Under the pieces are notes generated by a model that made no database searches, was not told the origin of the DNA, and saw only the letters and a program-made list of their open reading frames with translations. Of a stretch of DNA of 64,000 nucleotides, positions 1 through 10,714 are shown piece by piece. Each line of letters starts with the position of its first letter. Position 1 is the first letter of the stretch. The position numbers were made by a program, and so were the translations under genes. Source of the DNA: Fimbriimonadia bacterium (lineage in GTDB: Bacteria > Armatimonadota > Fimbriimonadia > Fimbriimonadales > GBS-DC); NCBI GenBank assembly GCA_026129765.1, contig JAHCHP010000003.1, forward strand, positions 124,001-188,000, written 5' to 3'.

Positions 1-1146
1 CTTAACGAGTATCATGAGCCTGAAGACAGCGGGGTGCTGACCGACTCGAAAATGATCGTATTGTCGTTGACTTACGAACCGGAAGCAGGACAATGTTCGT
101 TGTCTATGTATGTGGAAGAAAACAATGGCTCGTTGGGAATCACTTCTGGGCTGTCTGGCAGTTTTTCCCAAGATACATCGCAACTGAACGAGACCGCGCT
201 TATGAAGCATTGGACCGAGCGCGCTGCAACCTATGATCAACTCATGAAGGCACTCAAAGAATGGGCGAAGAATCCAAAATATGAACTGATTGTGCAGTCG
301 CAGGATTTGGATGATTGGTTGGAGCAGCTCTTCGCTCAAGCCAATATCAATATTATCGCAGACTCCTTCCGCTCTCACCATTTCTTCAGTCACTCTGCTC
401 AGAAGCCTGAAATATCGCTCACGCAGTTTTGGAACCAAATCAGCGATGAATACTTGATGATCAAGTATCAAAATTACTGGCAATTGCGCCAACGCGAGAT
501 ACCTGAGCGTTTACTGCGTCCCTTGATCAACAAAGTCAAAGAGGGGAAGGCAATAGACTTGGATGATTACGCCGACCTGTGCGTGAAACTCAGCCATAAA
601 CAAGCCACGGAGCTGGAATCGAACAGGGAAAAATATGAATTTGACACCTCACCCTTTTATTATCAGCGCGCTTTGCGATTGTGGGGCAGTTTGAACAACC
701 AGCAAAAGAACGCGGCGCGCAAAGCGCTGCCATACGCTCAATTGACTCCGGTGCAAAAACAAAAGGTGGTTCATATTTTGGCGCGATCTATTGCCCAAGG
801 CGAAAGCATGGGTTTGTTGTTGGCTCTCATCGAAGAGAATCCAGAAAAACAACTCGCGATTTCTCTGAGTGATTTACAGAACGATGCCAAGTTCGGCGCC
901 TATCAGAGCGATACTCTCATTTCCTATGGCGAATCGCTACAGGAAGTACAAGAAATGTTAGACTCCCAAAATTCGAATCAACCAATCGTTCTGAAACCGA
1001 TCCAGACCCGCTCCTGGCTGTTCGCTATGAAACTGGTGGGTCGGAATGATCCAGCGACAGAAGTCGAGGATTGGTCGGGGGTGAATTTTATTATTAGCTT
1101 CACCCATCCAGAAAAGAAGAAAGAGCAAGAGAAACCTGAAAAGTAG
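1..1146 (+). CDS. Unrecognised protein, 5'-partial
   Basis: The frame is open from the first base of the window to a TAG at 1144-1146, so the true start lies upstream. The GTG at 34 is only the first possible start codon inside the window and has no clear ribosome binding site. I do not recognise the family. The roughly 380 visible residues are hydrophilic: strand-like segments first (IVLSLTYEPE, CSLSMYVEEN), then a long helical, Gln- and Lys-rich middle, then a charged tail (KKKEQEKPEK). I see no signal peptide, membrane span or nucleotide-binding motif in this part. The next gene is 250 bases downstream behind a repeat and its own promoter, so no operon is implied. Confidence 0.7.
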   Translation, partial: LNEYHEPEDSGVLTDSKMIVLSLTYEPEAGQCSLSMYVEENNGSLGITSGLSGSFSQDTSQLNETALMKHWTERAATYDQLMKALKEWAKNPKYELIVQSQDLDDWLEQLFAQANINIIADSFRSHHFFSHSAQKPEISLTQFWNQISDEYLMIKYQNYWQLRQREIPERLLRPLINKVKEGKAIDLDDYADLCVKLSHKQATELESNREKYEFDTSPFYYQRALRLWGSLNNQQKNAARKALPYAQLTPVQKQKVVHILARSIAQGESMGLLLALIEENPEKQLAISLSDLQNDAKFGAYQSDTLISYGESLQEVQEMLDSQNSNQPIVLKPIQTRSWLFAMKLVGRNDPATEVEDWSGVNFIISFTHPEKKKEQEKPEK

Positions 1147-1212
1147 TTTTGCAGAATTTCGGTGGATTTGTCGTTTTCATGTTGGCTTTCCTCAAGCAGG
1201 CAGACGCCTCGC

Positions 1213-1239
1213 GTCATTCCCACGAACGCGGGAATCCAG
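1213..1239 (+). repeat. Half copy of the 64-bp composite repeat
   Basis: This imperfect palindrome has arms ATTCCC and GGGAAT around CGAACGC and begins GTCATTC. It matches one half of the composite elements at 14165, 16267, 23408 and 36381. It lies between the partial gene at 1 and the membrane protein at 1401. Confidence 0.7.
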
Positions 1240-1359
1240 GAAAAACGACTGTTTCAGGGAGGCTTCATTATGAAACCAATTCAGATGTGTTCTTCCATTA
1301 GGTGTCTGCAATAAGCCAATTCTTGACCTGGTAATCGGCTTGCATGATGGGGTATAATT

Positions 1360-1389
1360 TTGTATACATTTATTCCAACGAAGTATAAT
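1360..1389 (+). promoter_or_regulatory. Sigma70-like promoter for the 1401 gene
   Basis: TATAAT lies at 1384-1389 with a weak -35 (TTGTAT, 1360-1365) 18 bases upstream. A second TATAAT lies at 1353-1358. The start codon at 1401 is only 11 bases past the nearer -10 box and has no Shine-Dalgarno sequence, so the transcript would be leaderless or nearly so. Confidence 0.45.
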
Positions 1390-1400
1390 CATGGCGCGCA

Positions 1401-1799
1401 ATGAAAAAAGGAACGCAAGTTTGGGCGGTTGTTTGGATGCTGCTGGGAACGGCTTCACTCTCAGGTCAGTGGGTGGCGGGCATACGCGCTTACAGCGTGT
1501 TGCTGTTCGCGGGGATTATGATCGCCGGCGGGTTGGGGTTGCTGACGCGGCAGGCTTGGGGATGGTTTTTGCTCATCACGATGTCCGCTTTTGTCATGGT
1601 CCTCAGTCTTTTCACCTTACTGCAAGCATCGTTTTTGTCGCCCGACATGTCGAAAGCGCCCTTCGGGATGACGGTTCTGCAGATCAAGATTTTAACCGCG
1701 CTGGCGGCAGGCGCGGTCGCGTTGTTTGCGCGTCTCTCCTTTGTCGCTTTGCGCTCTAATCCGCCCGCGCAATGGACCACAACGCCCTTGGAAAAGTGA
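1401..1799 (+). CDS. Small integral membrane protein, unknown function
   Basis: The 132-residue product has about four hydrophobic helices (roughly residues 6-24, 28-47, 52-76 and 96-118), separated by short polar turns, and ends in a short polar tail. The layout resembles small bacterial inner-membrane proteins of unknown function; no catalytic motif is visible. The ATG at 1401 (MKKG) places two lysines before the first span. An ATG at 1391 opens a different frame that overlaps most of this gene and reads as non-coding. The stop is 7 bases before ruvB, so the two are probably co-transcribed. No function can be assigned from sequence. Confidence 0.75.
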   Translation: MKKGTQVWAVVWMLLGTASLSGQWVAGIRAYSVLLFAGIMIAGGLGLLTRQAWGWFLLITMSAFVMVLSLFTLLQASFLSPDMSKAPFGMTVLQIKILTALAAGAVALFARLSFVALRSNPPAQWTTTPLEK

Positions 1800-1806
1800 A
1801 TAAGCG

Positions 1807-2862
1807 ATGGCTGCAGAAAAAGAGATAGCGGGAAAATTAGTCAACCCGAAACAGCGGGAAGAAGAGCAGGAAATAGAAATCAGCCTGCGCCCTCAAAGGT
1901 TGGCTGAATTTATTGGACAAGAGAAGCTCAAAGAGAATTTGGGCATCTTTGTACAAGCGGCGCGCCATCGTAAAGAGGCATTGGACCATGTGCTGTTGTT
2001 CGGTCCGCCGGGGCTGGGTAAAACAACACTGGCGATGATTATCGCCAACGAAATGAGCGCGCCGATGCATGTCACTTCCGGTCCTGCTATTGAGCGTCCG
2101 GGCGATCTCGCCGCCATCTTGTCCGATATGGAGTCGGGACAAGTGTTGTTTATCGATGAGATTCACCGGCTCAGCCGTCCTGTGGAAGAGGTGCTTTATC
2201 CCGCGATGGAAGATTTCAAAATTGATATCGTGTTGGGCAAGGGTGTAGGCGCGCGTTCGGTGCGGCTGGATCTGCCTGCCTTCACGGTGGTTGGAGCCAC
2301 CACGCGCGCGGGATTGCTGACATCGCCTTTGCGCGACCGTTTCGGCATTGTGCATTACTTCCCGCTCTATACCCCGGAAGAGTTAGCGCAAATTATCCAG
2401 CGTTCGGCTCGAATCTTAAAAGTTCAGATCGAGCCTGAGGCGATTTCCGAAGTGGCGCGCCGCGCTCGAGGCACGCCCCGAATCGCAAACCGACTGTTGA
2501 GGCGAGTTCGCGACTTTGCGCAGGTGCTGGGCGAAGGCATCGTGAATCTTGCGATAGCCCAAGATGCCTTAATGCGTTTAGGAGTCGATAACAGAGGGTT
2601 GGAAGAGATGGATCATCGAATCCTGCGGGCGATTATCGAGAAATTTAATGGCGGACCCGTGGGCTTAGAAACATTGGCAGCGTCTGTGCAAGAAGACACT
2701 GGGACCTTAGAGGACATGCATGAACCTTATCTGATGCAGATGGGCTTCCTCCAACGCACAGCGCGGGGACGCATTGTGACTTTGGGCGCATACGAACATC
2801 TGAATCTAAAACCGCCTGCCCATGCCACAACTCACTCAGGACTGTTTACACCCGAGGCATAA
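1807..2862 (+). CDS. ruvB: Holliday junction branch-migration helicase RuvB
   Basis: RuvB is the AAA+ motor that, with RuvA, drives branch migration of Holliday junctions during recombination and repair. The 351-residue length is typical. Walker A GPPGLGKT is at residues 66-73, Walker B DEIH at 117-120, the sensor GATTRAG at about 163-169, and the arginine-bearing sensor-2 stretch [13 protein letters not shown] at about 220-232. The C-terminal winged helix contains [12 protein letters not shown] charged N-terminal extension of about 25 residues precedes the usual LRPQ start. It follows the membrane protein gene by 7 bases. RuvA and RuvC are not in the window. Confidence 0.97.
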   Translation: MAAEKEIAGKLVNPKQREEEQEIEISLRPQRLAEFIGQEKLKENLGIFVQAARHRKEALDHVLLFGPPGLGKTTLAMIIANEMSAPMHVTSGPAIERPGDLAAILSDMESGQVLFIDEIHRLSRPVEEVLYPAMEDFKIDIVLGKGVGARSVRLDLPAFTVVGATTRAGLLTSPLRDRFGIVHYFPLYTPEELAQIIQRSARILKVQIEPEAISEVARRARGTPRIANRLLRRVRDFAQVLGEGIVNLAIAQDALMRLGVDNRGLEEMDHRILRAIIEKFNGGPVGLETLAASVQEDTGTLEDMHEPYLMQMGFLQRTARGRIVTLGAYEHLNLKPPAHATTHSGLFTPEA

Positions 2863-2904
2863 TAAGGATTTAATCATATTTTAATGGAAATTCGAGAATC
2901 CCCC

Positions 2905-2933
2905 TTGACAAACCGCAAAAACCATGCTATAAT
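2905..2933 (+). promoter_or_regulatory. Consensus sigma70 promoter, upstream copy
   Basis: A perfect TTGACA (2905-2910), 17-base spacer and perfect TATAAT (2928-2933) with an extended TGC lead. It is followed 119 bases later by a near-duplicate, and both point at the PEP-CTERM gene at 3172. Confidence 0.85.
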
Positions 2934-3023
2934 AAATACGGTCTTTTTCAAGGACTGAAGTAAAAGCGTAAAGGCGAGCCACAGTGGGATTAGCCATAAA
3001 ATAAGATATTTAGGGATTACCCC

Positions 3024-3052
3024 TTGACAATCGCCCAAAAATATGCTATAAT
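3024..3052 (+). promoter_or_regulatory. Consensus sigma70 promoter, downstream copy
   Basis: A perfect TTGACA (3024-3029), 17-base spacer and perfect TATAAT (3047-3052), again with TGC before the -10 box. It resembles the promoter at 2905 across the whole CCCCTTGACAA to ATGCTATAAT stretch, which suggests a promoter duplication. Confidence 0.85.
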
Positions 3053-3058
3053 TACTGT

Positions 3059-3171
3059 AGACAAGGCGTAAACGCCATGTCAGTTTTGCCGAAAGGCGAT
3101 TTTGAAATTCATTCGGTTCGCCCCGAATGAAAAAATCCAAACCAAAAACCTCAGAAAGGAGGATGTGTGTG
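3059..3171 (+). promoter_or_regulatory. Structured 5' leader of the PEP-CTERM gene
   Basis: The leader can fold into three consecutive hairpins: GGCG-TAAA-CGCC (3065-3076), GCC-GAAA-GGC (3088-3097), and an 8-bp perfect stem TCATTCGG/CCGAATGA (3109-3130). The ribosome binding site AGGAGG follows at 3157-3162. The 2863-3058 part of this gap holds the two promoters and no gene. I could not match the leader to a known riboswitch. Confidence 0.5.
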
Positions 3172-3927
3172 ATGCAATTCAACAAACTTTTTGCAACGGT
3201 TGCCGTGACAGCTTTGGCAGCCAGTATTTCTTTCGCGGGTACCGCGACCGTTCGTATCGGACTGGCAAACCCGGTGGGTGCTGCTCCAGGGTCCAGCGCA
3301 GAACTGGATGACATTACCCCAGGTAACTTGGGATCCATCGAGATCGACATCAATAATGCTTCGGCTTGGGATGGCAACTTTGCTTATGTTCCCGTAACTG
3401 TTCGCTGGGGCTATGACTTCCAGGCTGAGAATAACCGACTGGGCTTGGTCAACACTTTCGTTGATCTGCGCGGCACGGGTCTGAGCGTCCAAGAATATAA
3501 CGATGGCGACAACGGCGATGCGCGCGACAGCGCTTCCAGCCGACAGAATGGTTTCAGCGACATCGACAGCGCTGGTAACGACCTGCGAAACAACAGCGCG
3601 CAGCCTTATGCGGGCGGCGGCGGTATCACTGGCGGAGCGGGCAAATCCATCTTCACCTCTGTTGTGACCCGACGAACCGAGAACAATGCTTATCTGTTCT
3701 TGGTGAAAGTGCCGATGCAGGTTGGCAGCTACGCGGTGAACTTCGGCGGCGTGGGCAGCACGGACGGCGTTGCTCTGCGAACCATTTTCGGCACGCAGCA
3801 GAACGGCAACCTCGCGCCTACCAGCGTGATCAACGGCACCATCAACGTGGTTCCTGAGCCTGCGAGCATGATCGCTCTCGGCACGGGTCTCATCGGCTTG
3901 CTGGCTGCTCGCCGACGCAAAGCCTAA
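3172..3927 (+). CDS. Secreted PEP-CTERM protein
   Basis: A 251-residue exported protein. The start chosen is the ATG at 3172, which lies 9 bases after AGGAGG and gives a normal signal peptide (MQFNKLFATVAVTALAASIS, cut near SFAG); the longer frame from 3127 puts a lysine-rich tail in front of it. The mature part is Gly-, Asn- and Thr-rich and predicted beta-sheet. The C-terminus has the sorting signal VPEPASM, a hydrophobic helix (LGTGLIGLLA) and RRRKA. PEP-CTERM tails are handled by an exosortase in exopolysaccharide-producing diderms; none is encoded here. Two strong promoters upstream and a terminator downstream make it a highly expressed single-gene unit. The substrate or partner is unknown. 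Confidence 0.85.
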   Translation: MQFNKLFATVAVTALAASISFAGTATVRIGLANPVGAAPGSSAELDDITPGNLGSIEIDINNASAWDGNFAYVPVTVRWGYDFQAENNRLGLVNTFVDLRGTGLSVQEYNDGDNGDARDSASSRQNGFSDIDSAGNDLRNNSAQPYAGGGGITGGAGKSIFTSVVTRRTENNAYLFLVKVPMQVGSYAVNFGGVGSTDGVALRTIFGTQQNGNLAPTSVINGTINVVPEPASMIALGTGLIGLLAARRRKA

Positions 3928-3982
3928 GTTTCAGCGATGCGTTTTTCAGGAATAATTTCCTGAGATTGAAACTTTTCAAAAT

Positions 3983-4015
3983 AGCCTTCCGGTAAACCGG
4001 AAGGCTTTTCTTTTT
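3983..4015 (+). terminator. Rho-independent terminator of the PEP-CTERM gene
   Basis: A perfect 10-bp stem AGCCTTCCGG/CCGGAAGGCT with a TAAA loop is followed by a T-rich tract. It lies 55 bases after the stop codon. Confidence 0.9.
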
Positions 4016-4046
4016 ACCTCATGCGCAAATAAGACCCTGAATCGGG

Positions 4047-4052
4047 TATAAT
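4047..4052 (+). promoter_or_regulatory. -10 box upstream of gyrB
   Basis: TATAAT preceded by GGG, 40 bases before the gyrB ATG; no good -35 match is visible. The ribosome binding site GTGGAGG lies at 4074-4080. Confidence 0.5.
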
Positions 4053-4092
4053 TATGTCCACAAAATGAATTACGTGGAGGCATCGAAAAAGC

Positions 4093-6154
<2,062 letters not shown>

Positions 6155-6155
6155 G

Positions 6156-8267
6156 ATGGCGGCGCGGCTGTCCAGGTTTGTTCCGGTCTTTGTCGCTCTG
6201 ATAACGGGGCTGCTCTATCTGCCAACCCTATGGCATGGATTCGTGTGGGATGATACCATCTTTCTTTACGAGTCGCCCCTCTATCGCGATTCAAGCCGTT
6301 GGGCTGATGCGCTGCGCCAGCCCTTCATTTTCTCCGAAAACTATTTTCGACCTCTGGTTTTAGCCACCTTTCTGATGGAACTTCGCCAGTGGGATTCCTG
6401 GACATTGCCCTACCACTTGTTTAACACGCTTCTGCATGCGCTGAACGCCGGTTTGATCGCTGTCATTGCGCGGCGGCTGTTTTCTAATTCAAGCGCGCTC
6501 GCTTTATCGGCGGGGTTGCTGTATGGGATTCATCCCGCCTTGGTCGAGAGCGTGGCGTTTATCTCCAGCCGGTTCGATTTGATGGTCACCACCTGCCTTT
6601 TGTTGGCATTGTGGTGCGACCTGAAGTTTCGATCTCACTCTTTAGTCCTTCGCGCATTGAGTGTCAGTTTCTGTTTTCTGATCGCCGCCTTAGCAAAAGA
6701 GATGGCAGTCGCGCTGATTTTAGCCTATCCCGCCTGGCTGCTGGCAACCCGTTCCTATCATCCTGCGCTGAAACAAGTGACTCCACCCCCCACAAGCAAG
6801 CATAAGAAACGCGGACAACGCCCTGCCAAAAACGAACAGCCTGCGCTTGAGTTAGCAGGGTCTCAAAAGAATGCGCTGCCGGTTTTTTTCGCTTTGCTGA
6901 CAACCGGCGCATTCTATCTAATTATCCGCTATTCGGCTTTGGGCTATTTGATAAAACCCAGCGAAATGAAAATCGAGGCAGGCAACCCTTTGCAGCATTT
7001 GCTGTTGGTCGGATTGTCGGCATCGGAATATTTGAAACTTATTTTCTTTCCCTTTTTTAGCCTCAACCCGCTTCATGCCACCACGCTGCCTGTTCCCCTG
7101 AGTAACCCAGTGGCTTGGCTATCACTGACCGTATCGGTTTTTGCGGTGGGGCTGACAGTTTGGCTCCTGCGTAAAAAATCGCCTGCAGGAGCCTATTTTG
7201 CGGCTGGCTGGCTCGCGTTGGTTCCGGTGCTTAATCTGAATCCCTTGGAGTTGGGCGGCGGCGCATTTATCGCTGAGCGGTTTTTGACCTTTCCGATGGT
7301 CTTCTTCGTTTTAGGAGTGACTTCTTTGGCATCGGGTCTTTCACTGACCCACTGGCGACCCATGTCCTTCGCTTGGCTAGGCGCTTCTGCGATGGTCATC
7401 TTGACCACGTTGCCTCATTGGAAAAACGATTACGCCCTGTGGGATTGGGTGGTGACCCGCTCGCCCGAATCGTCTCTGCCCCATGTGAACCTGGCAAAAT
7501 CGGCAGTGGAAAAAGGAGAATATGCCAAAGGCTTGAAGCATGCCGACATTGCGGTTCAATTGGACCCGAAGGACAGCGGCGCATGGAATCACCGGGGCTT
7601 GTCGCTCTTCTTCTTGAAACGATTTGAAGAGGCGCAGGAAGCCTTTCAGAAGGCGGCGGAACTGCGCCCGCAAGAAAGACTTTACTGGAACAATGTCGCG
7701 GGCGCATTGCGAGAGCAAAACAAATTAGATGAAGCGCTGAAAGTGCTGCATGAAAAGGTATTAAACACAAGACCGGCTTTGCCGTGGGGGCAGCTCAATG
7801 CAGGCATCATCTATATGCGGGCGGCGCGCCCCGATTTGGCGATCCCGCTGCTGGAAGCCGCAGCACAAGTATTGCCGTCTGGACAAAAACAGGACGCGCT
7901 CAGCTTGTTGGAGCAGACACGCCAGCCAGCGATATGGCTGATGATGGGCGACCGATTTCAGCAATCACAGCCAGACCTCGCTCTGCGCGCTTATGAACAG
8001 GCGACCCAACTGGGCGCGAACCCTGTGAATGTCGCGATTGGAAGCAGCGCAGCCTATATCTATCAAAGGGCTTGGGGACGCGCGGAACAAGTCTTGTTGG
8101 AGGCTATCCAACTCGCGCCGGAAGACCCGCGCCTATACAATAATTTGGGGGTTGTGTTCAGAGAAAAGGGCGACAAAATGCGCGCGCGCCAAAATTTCTT
8201 GAAAGCGACCCAATTAGACCCGCAATGGGACCTGCCCAAACAAAATCTCAATTTGTTGAACCGGTAA
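6156..8267 (+). CDS. TMTC-like membrane glycosyltransferase with TPR repeats
   Basis: About 703 residues from the ATG at 6156, one base after the gyrB stop; the longer frame from 6108 overlaps gyrB. The N-terminal two thirds has about ten membrane spans and the GT-C-type signature FVWDDTIFLYESPL in the first loop, followed by YFRPLV, as in TMTC/PMT-like (DUF1736) transferases that use lipid-linked sugars. A Lys/Pro-rich cytoplasmic loop lies near residues 205-230. The C-terminal 270 residues are TPR repeats. By family it would transfer sugar to protein or lipid at the membrane; the substrate cannot be told. It is probably read through from gyrB, since no separate promoter is visible. Confidence 0.8.
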   Translation: MAARLSRFVPVFVALITGLLYLPTLWHGFVWDDTIFLYESPLYRDSSRWADALRQPFIFSENYFRPLVLATFLMELRQWDSWTLPYHLFNTLLHALNAGLIAVIARRLFSNSSALALSAGLLYGIHPALVESVAFISSRFDLMVTTCLLLALWCDLKFRSHSLVLRALSVSFCFLIAALAKEMAVALILAYPAWLLATRSYHPALKQVTPPPTSKHKKRGQRPAKNEQPALELAGSQKNALPVFFALLTTGAFYLIIRYSALGYLIKPSEMKIEAGNPLQHLLLVGLSASEYLKLIFFPFFSLNPLHATTLPVPLSNPVAWLSLTVSVFAVGLTVWLLRKKSPAGAYFAAGWLALVPVLNLNPLELGGGAFIAERFLTFPMVFFVLGVTSLASGLSLTHWRPMSFAWLGASAMVILTTLPHWKNDYALWDWVVTRSPESSLPHVNLAKSAVEKGEYAKGLKHADIAVQLDPKDSGAWNHRGLSLFFLKRFEEAQEAFQKAAELRPQERLYWNNVAGALREQNKLDEALKVLHEKVLNTRPALPWGQLNAGIIYMRAARPDLAIPLLEAAAQVLPSGQKQDALSLLEQTRQPAIWLMMGDRFQQSQPDLALRAYEQATQLGANPVNVAIGSSAAYIYQRAWGRAEQVLLEAIQLAPEDPRLYNNLGVVFREKGDKMRARQNFLKATQLDPQWDLPKQNLNLLNR

Positions 8268-8326
8268 GCCATGCTAAGATTGCGTGTTTTCATGAGCGGA
8301 AACCGTTCATTGGCGCGTTTCTATGC

Positions 8327-8332
8327 TATAAT
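8327..8332 (+). promoter_or_regulatory. Extended -10 promoter for the 8367 gene
   Basis: TATAAT with upstream TATGC, the same extended form as the promoters at 2905 and 3024. The -35 region is poor. The ribosome binding site AGGAGG follows at 8349-8354. Confidence 0.55.
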
Positions 8333-8366
8333 TTTAGAGAAAAAAGAGAGGAGGTATTTAATCATC

Positions 8367-9410
8367 ATGCACTTATGGCAATTATGGAGAGCGCGTTTTA
8401 TCATCGCGACAGCGACCCTATTAACCGCTATTCCCTTCGCGGGCGCAGACAGTCGTGTTCTGTTGCTGATCCCCGACTGGACCGGTGACCGGGTATGTCT
8501 ATTCAACGCCGCAGATGGCGCGTTAGTCGATGCGAACTTTATTGTCGACCCGTCAAGGCTCAATTCCCCAAAGAACGCGATTTTTAGCGGAAGAAACACG
8601 GTTCTGGTATCTGATCAGGTAAACGACGCGATTCATGAATACGATTTGAACGGCACCTTTGTTGGCACTATCGCGAATCAAGCGAGCGGCACGGATAACG
8701 TTCGCGGGATCGCGATGCATCAAGGGCAGCTGTACGCAACCATCGGAGACAATATCTACGCGAACTCGGTGCAGAAATACGATTTGAACGGGAGCCGGAT
8801 CGGCACCTTTGTCGCCTCGCCCCTAAACAGTCCTTTCGATATCTACTTCCGCGAAGACGATGCGCTTGTCAGCAATTTTGCTTCGCACCATATCGAGCGA
8901 TTTTCTCATGGAGGCGCGTATTTGGGACGGTTTGTCGATGCGACGGCAGTCGGCTCCATCCGCGCCCCACAGCAGATCACCCGCCGTAGCAATGGCAACA
9001 TTCTGGTCGCTGGGTTCAGCCAGCCCGCAGGGGTTTTTGAATATGACTCGAATGGCAATTTTGTGGCTTATTATAATGTCGGTACCGGTGTGCGAGGCGT
9101 TTATGAACTGCGCAATGGGCGTATTCTGTTCACGGCAAATCAATTGGTGGCGACCTTCCTGCCCGACCCCAACAACCTGCAAATTCAGACCATTTACACC
9201 CAGGGCAACTTCCATTATGTCGATTCGATCACGATTATTGTGGAAGGTGATGTGAATGGTGATGGCTGTGTGAATGACGCCGATATCCTCATGATCCTGT
9301 TTGCTTTCGGCGACTCGGGTGTTGGATTGGACGAGGACCTGAACGATGACGGCGTCGTGAATGACCAAGACCTGCTCATCGTGTTGTTCAACTTTGGAGT
9401 CGGCTGTTAA
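8367..9410 (+). CDS. Secreted NHL-like propeller protein with dockerin-like tail
   Basis: 347 residues from the ATG at 8367, chosen because AGGAGG lies 12 bases upstream and the product starts with a signal peptide (LWRARFIIATATLLTAIPFAGA). The longer frame from 8271 has no binding site. Repeated YDLNG and YDSNG strands with intervening GI/GV turns fit a six-bladed beta-propeller of the NHL or SMP-30 type. The last 55 residues are two dockerin-like Ca-binding repeats (GDVNGDGCVNDADIL and DLNDDGVVNDQDLL), each followed by LFAFG or VLFNFG. A similar tail ends the proteins at 23572 and 58988. The stop overlaps the stop of tsaB on the other strand. Probably an extracellular binding protein; ligand unknown. 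Confidence 0.8.
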   Translation: MHLWQLWRARFIIATATLLTAIPFAGADSRVLLLIPDWTGDRVCLFNAADGALVDANFIVDPSRLNSPKNAIFSGRNTVLVSDQVNDAIHEYDLNGTFVGTIANQASGTDNVRGIAMHQGQLYATIGDNIYANSVQKYDLNGSRIGTFVASPLNSPFDIYFREDDALVSNFASHHIERFSHGGAYLGRFVDATAVGSIRAPQQITRRSNGNILVAGFSQPAGVFEYDSNGNFVAYYNVGTGVRGVYELRNGRILFTANQLVATFLPDPNNLQIQTIYTQGNFHYVDSITIIVEGDVNGDGCVNDADILMILFAFGDSGVGLDEDLNDDGVVNDQDLLIVLFNFGVGC

Positions 9411-10102
9411 TTGGCTTTCGACTTAATATGAATCGAAGGCGGCTGGATATAGAGCGGTGTCAGGGCGAGCGGGGAAACTGTCTCGCCCTGCTCGATTCTC
9501 AGCGAAGCGATTTCCGCGACTGCCTGCGCTGTGGGCGCGTTTTCCACTAATTCCAGAGGCTGTTTTGGAAGCAGGGGCAGCCATTCCAAAGCGGAAACAG
9601 CGGCAGGTCCCGCGATCAAATAGTCTTGGTGAATCCATTCTGCCCCCCGCAACCACTCCAACAACGCGCTTTTCAAAACCATTTGTGGTTCTCCTAATGC
9701 TTGCGGCAGCCGGGGCGCGCGATTCAACAGCCACTGCGCATACAGCGCGTCTTTGCGGGCAGAAAGCAGCGCAAGAACCGGCACTTCGGAAGGCAAATTC
9801 CAAACGGAGGCTTCAAAGGCGGTGCTGACCGCCAGCGGTTTTTGCAGCTGTCGCGCCCATGTTTTGGCGATTGTTACACTGATTTTCAACCCTGTAAAAG
9901 AACCCGGACCCACCGAAATGCCAAAGGCATCGACCGCTCCGAAGGTGAGTGATTGCTCTTGGAGCAACCTCTGAGTCGCCACAAGAAGGCTGCCTGAGAG
10001 GTTCCATCCATGTTGCTGAAGGTCGCTTCCAAACAGTTGTCCCTCACGTTGGAGGGCAACGCTGCTGAACTCGCCGGTGGCTTCTATCGCTAATAAAATC
10101 AT
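9407..10102 (-). CDS. tsaB: tRNA t6A biosynthesis protein TsaB
   Basis: TsaB is the scaffold partner of TsaD in the complex that makes N6-threonylcarbamoyladenosine at position 37 of ANN-decoding tRNAs. The 231-residue length is normal. The ASKHA-fold signatures are present: LAIEATGEFSSVAL at the N-terminus and GISVGPGSFTGLKIS near residues 62-76, the most conserved stretch of the family. The second half is divergent, as usual in TsaB, which lacks the metal-binding residues of TsaD. The gene stands alone, convergent with the dockerin-like protein gene (stop codons overlap) and divergent from the MerR gene. TsaD, TsaE and TsaC are not in the window. Confidence 0.92.
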   Translation of the reverse strand: MILLAIEATGEFSSVALQREGQLFGSDLQQHGWNLSGSLLVATQRLLQEQSLTFGAVDAFGISVGPGSFTGLKISVTIAKTWARQLQKPLAVSTAFEASVWNLPSEVPVLALLSARKDALYAQWLLNRAPRLPQALGEPQMVLKSALLEWLRGAEWIHQDYLIAGPAAVSALEWLPLLPKQPLELVENAPTAQAVAEIASLRIEQGETVSPLALTPLYIQPPSIHIKSKAN

Positions 10103-10262
10103 CAGATTCTGTCACTCAGGGTTTTTGACGCGGGGAACTTTGCGCCTATCCGCTCTGCCTAAGTTTAGGAAGCGGGTTTAACCCAATTTGAAGTATACCC
10201 TGTAGAATAATCTGTTGCTTCCCGATAATTCCGTTAGTATAACTCCATCAGGAGGTTTGACT

Positions 10263-10628
10263 ATGGGACGTAAGACAAGTAAAAGTAAGTTACCCATTGA
10301 GCAGCGCCCGGTCTCTATCAGCGTCGCAAGTGTGTTGACAGGGGTTGAAACACATACGCTGAGGTACTGGGAGAAAGAGTTTGCTGAGTTTCTCAGCCCG
10401 AATCGCACCGAGGGTGGTCAACGCCGCTATACGCGAGAGGACATCTCGGTCATCACAGAGATAAAGAGGCTGCTAAAAGACGAATTATATAGTATTGCGG
10501 GGGCAAAACGCGCTTTAAGGCGTCATTTAGACGATGAGGATGACCCCAGCAGTGAACACGGATCAGGCAGCCGACGAAGCCACCCGGAAAAAAAAATGAC
10601 TCGTGACTTGATGCAAGCGGGGCATTAA
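10263..10628 (+). CDS. MerR-family transcriptional regulator
   Basis: 121 residues from the ATG at 10263, 7 bases after AGGAGG (10250-10255); the ATG-less extension from 10215 is less likely. The winged helix-turn-helix is clear: ISVASVLTGVETHTLRYWE, then NRTEGGQRRYTREDI, the standard MerR DNA-contact and wing sequence. The recognition pattern is like the HTH of YcgE/HspR-type proteins with no metal-binding cysteines. The C-terminal 45 residues are charged and disordered (DDEDD, Lys/Arg runs), with no effector domain or long dimer helix. A TATAAC -10 box is at 10238-10243. The target genes are not evident; the neighbour downstream is the large glycosyltransferase. Confidence 0.85.
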   Translation: MGRKTSKSKLPIEQRPVSISVASVLTGVETHTLRYWEKEFAEFLSPNRTEGGQRRYTREDISVITEIKRLLKDELYSIAGAKRALRRHLDDEDDPSSEHGSGSRRSHPEKKMTRDLMQAGH

Positions 10629-10714
10629 ATCGCTTTGGGCATCAGGCTTGACTTCTATAAGAGGCGGGGAAGCGAGCGAGTCGGCGTAACCGCGCGCCGC
10701 GAATTTGAGGGATC

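Noticed and set aside
2934-3130. c-di-GMP or other known riboswitch before the PEP-CTERM gene
   Set aside because: GCGTAAAGGC-type stretches recall part of a GEMM motif, but the conserved cores and pairing could not be assembled.
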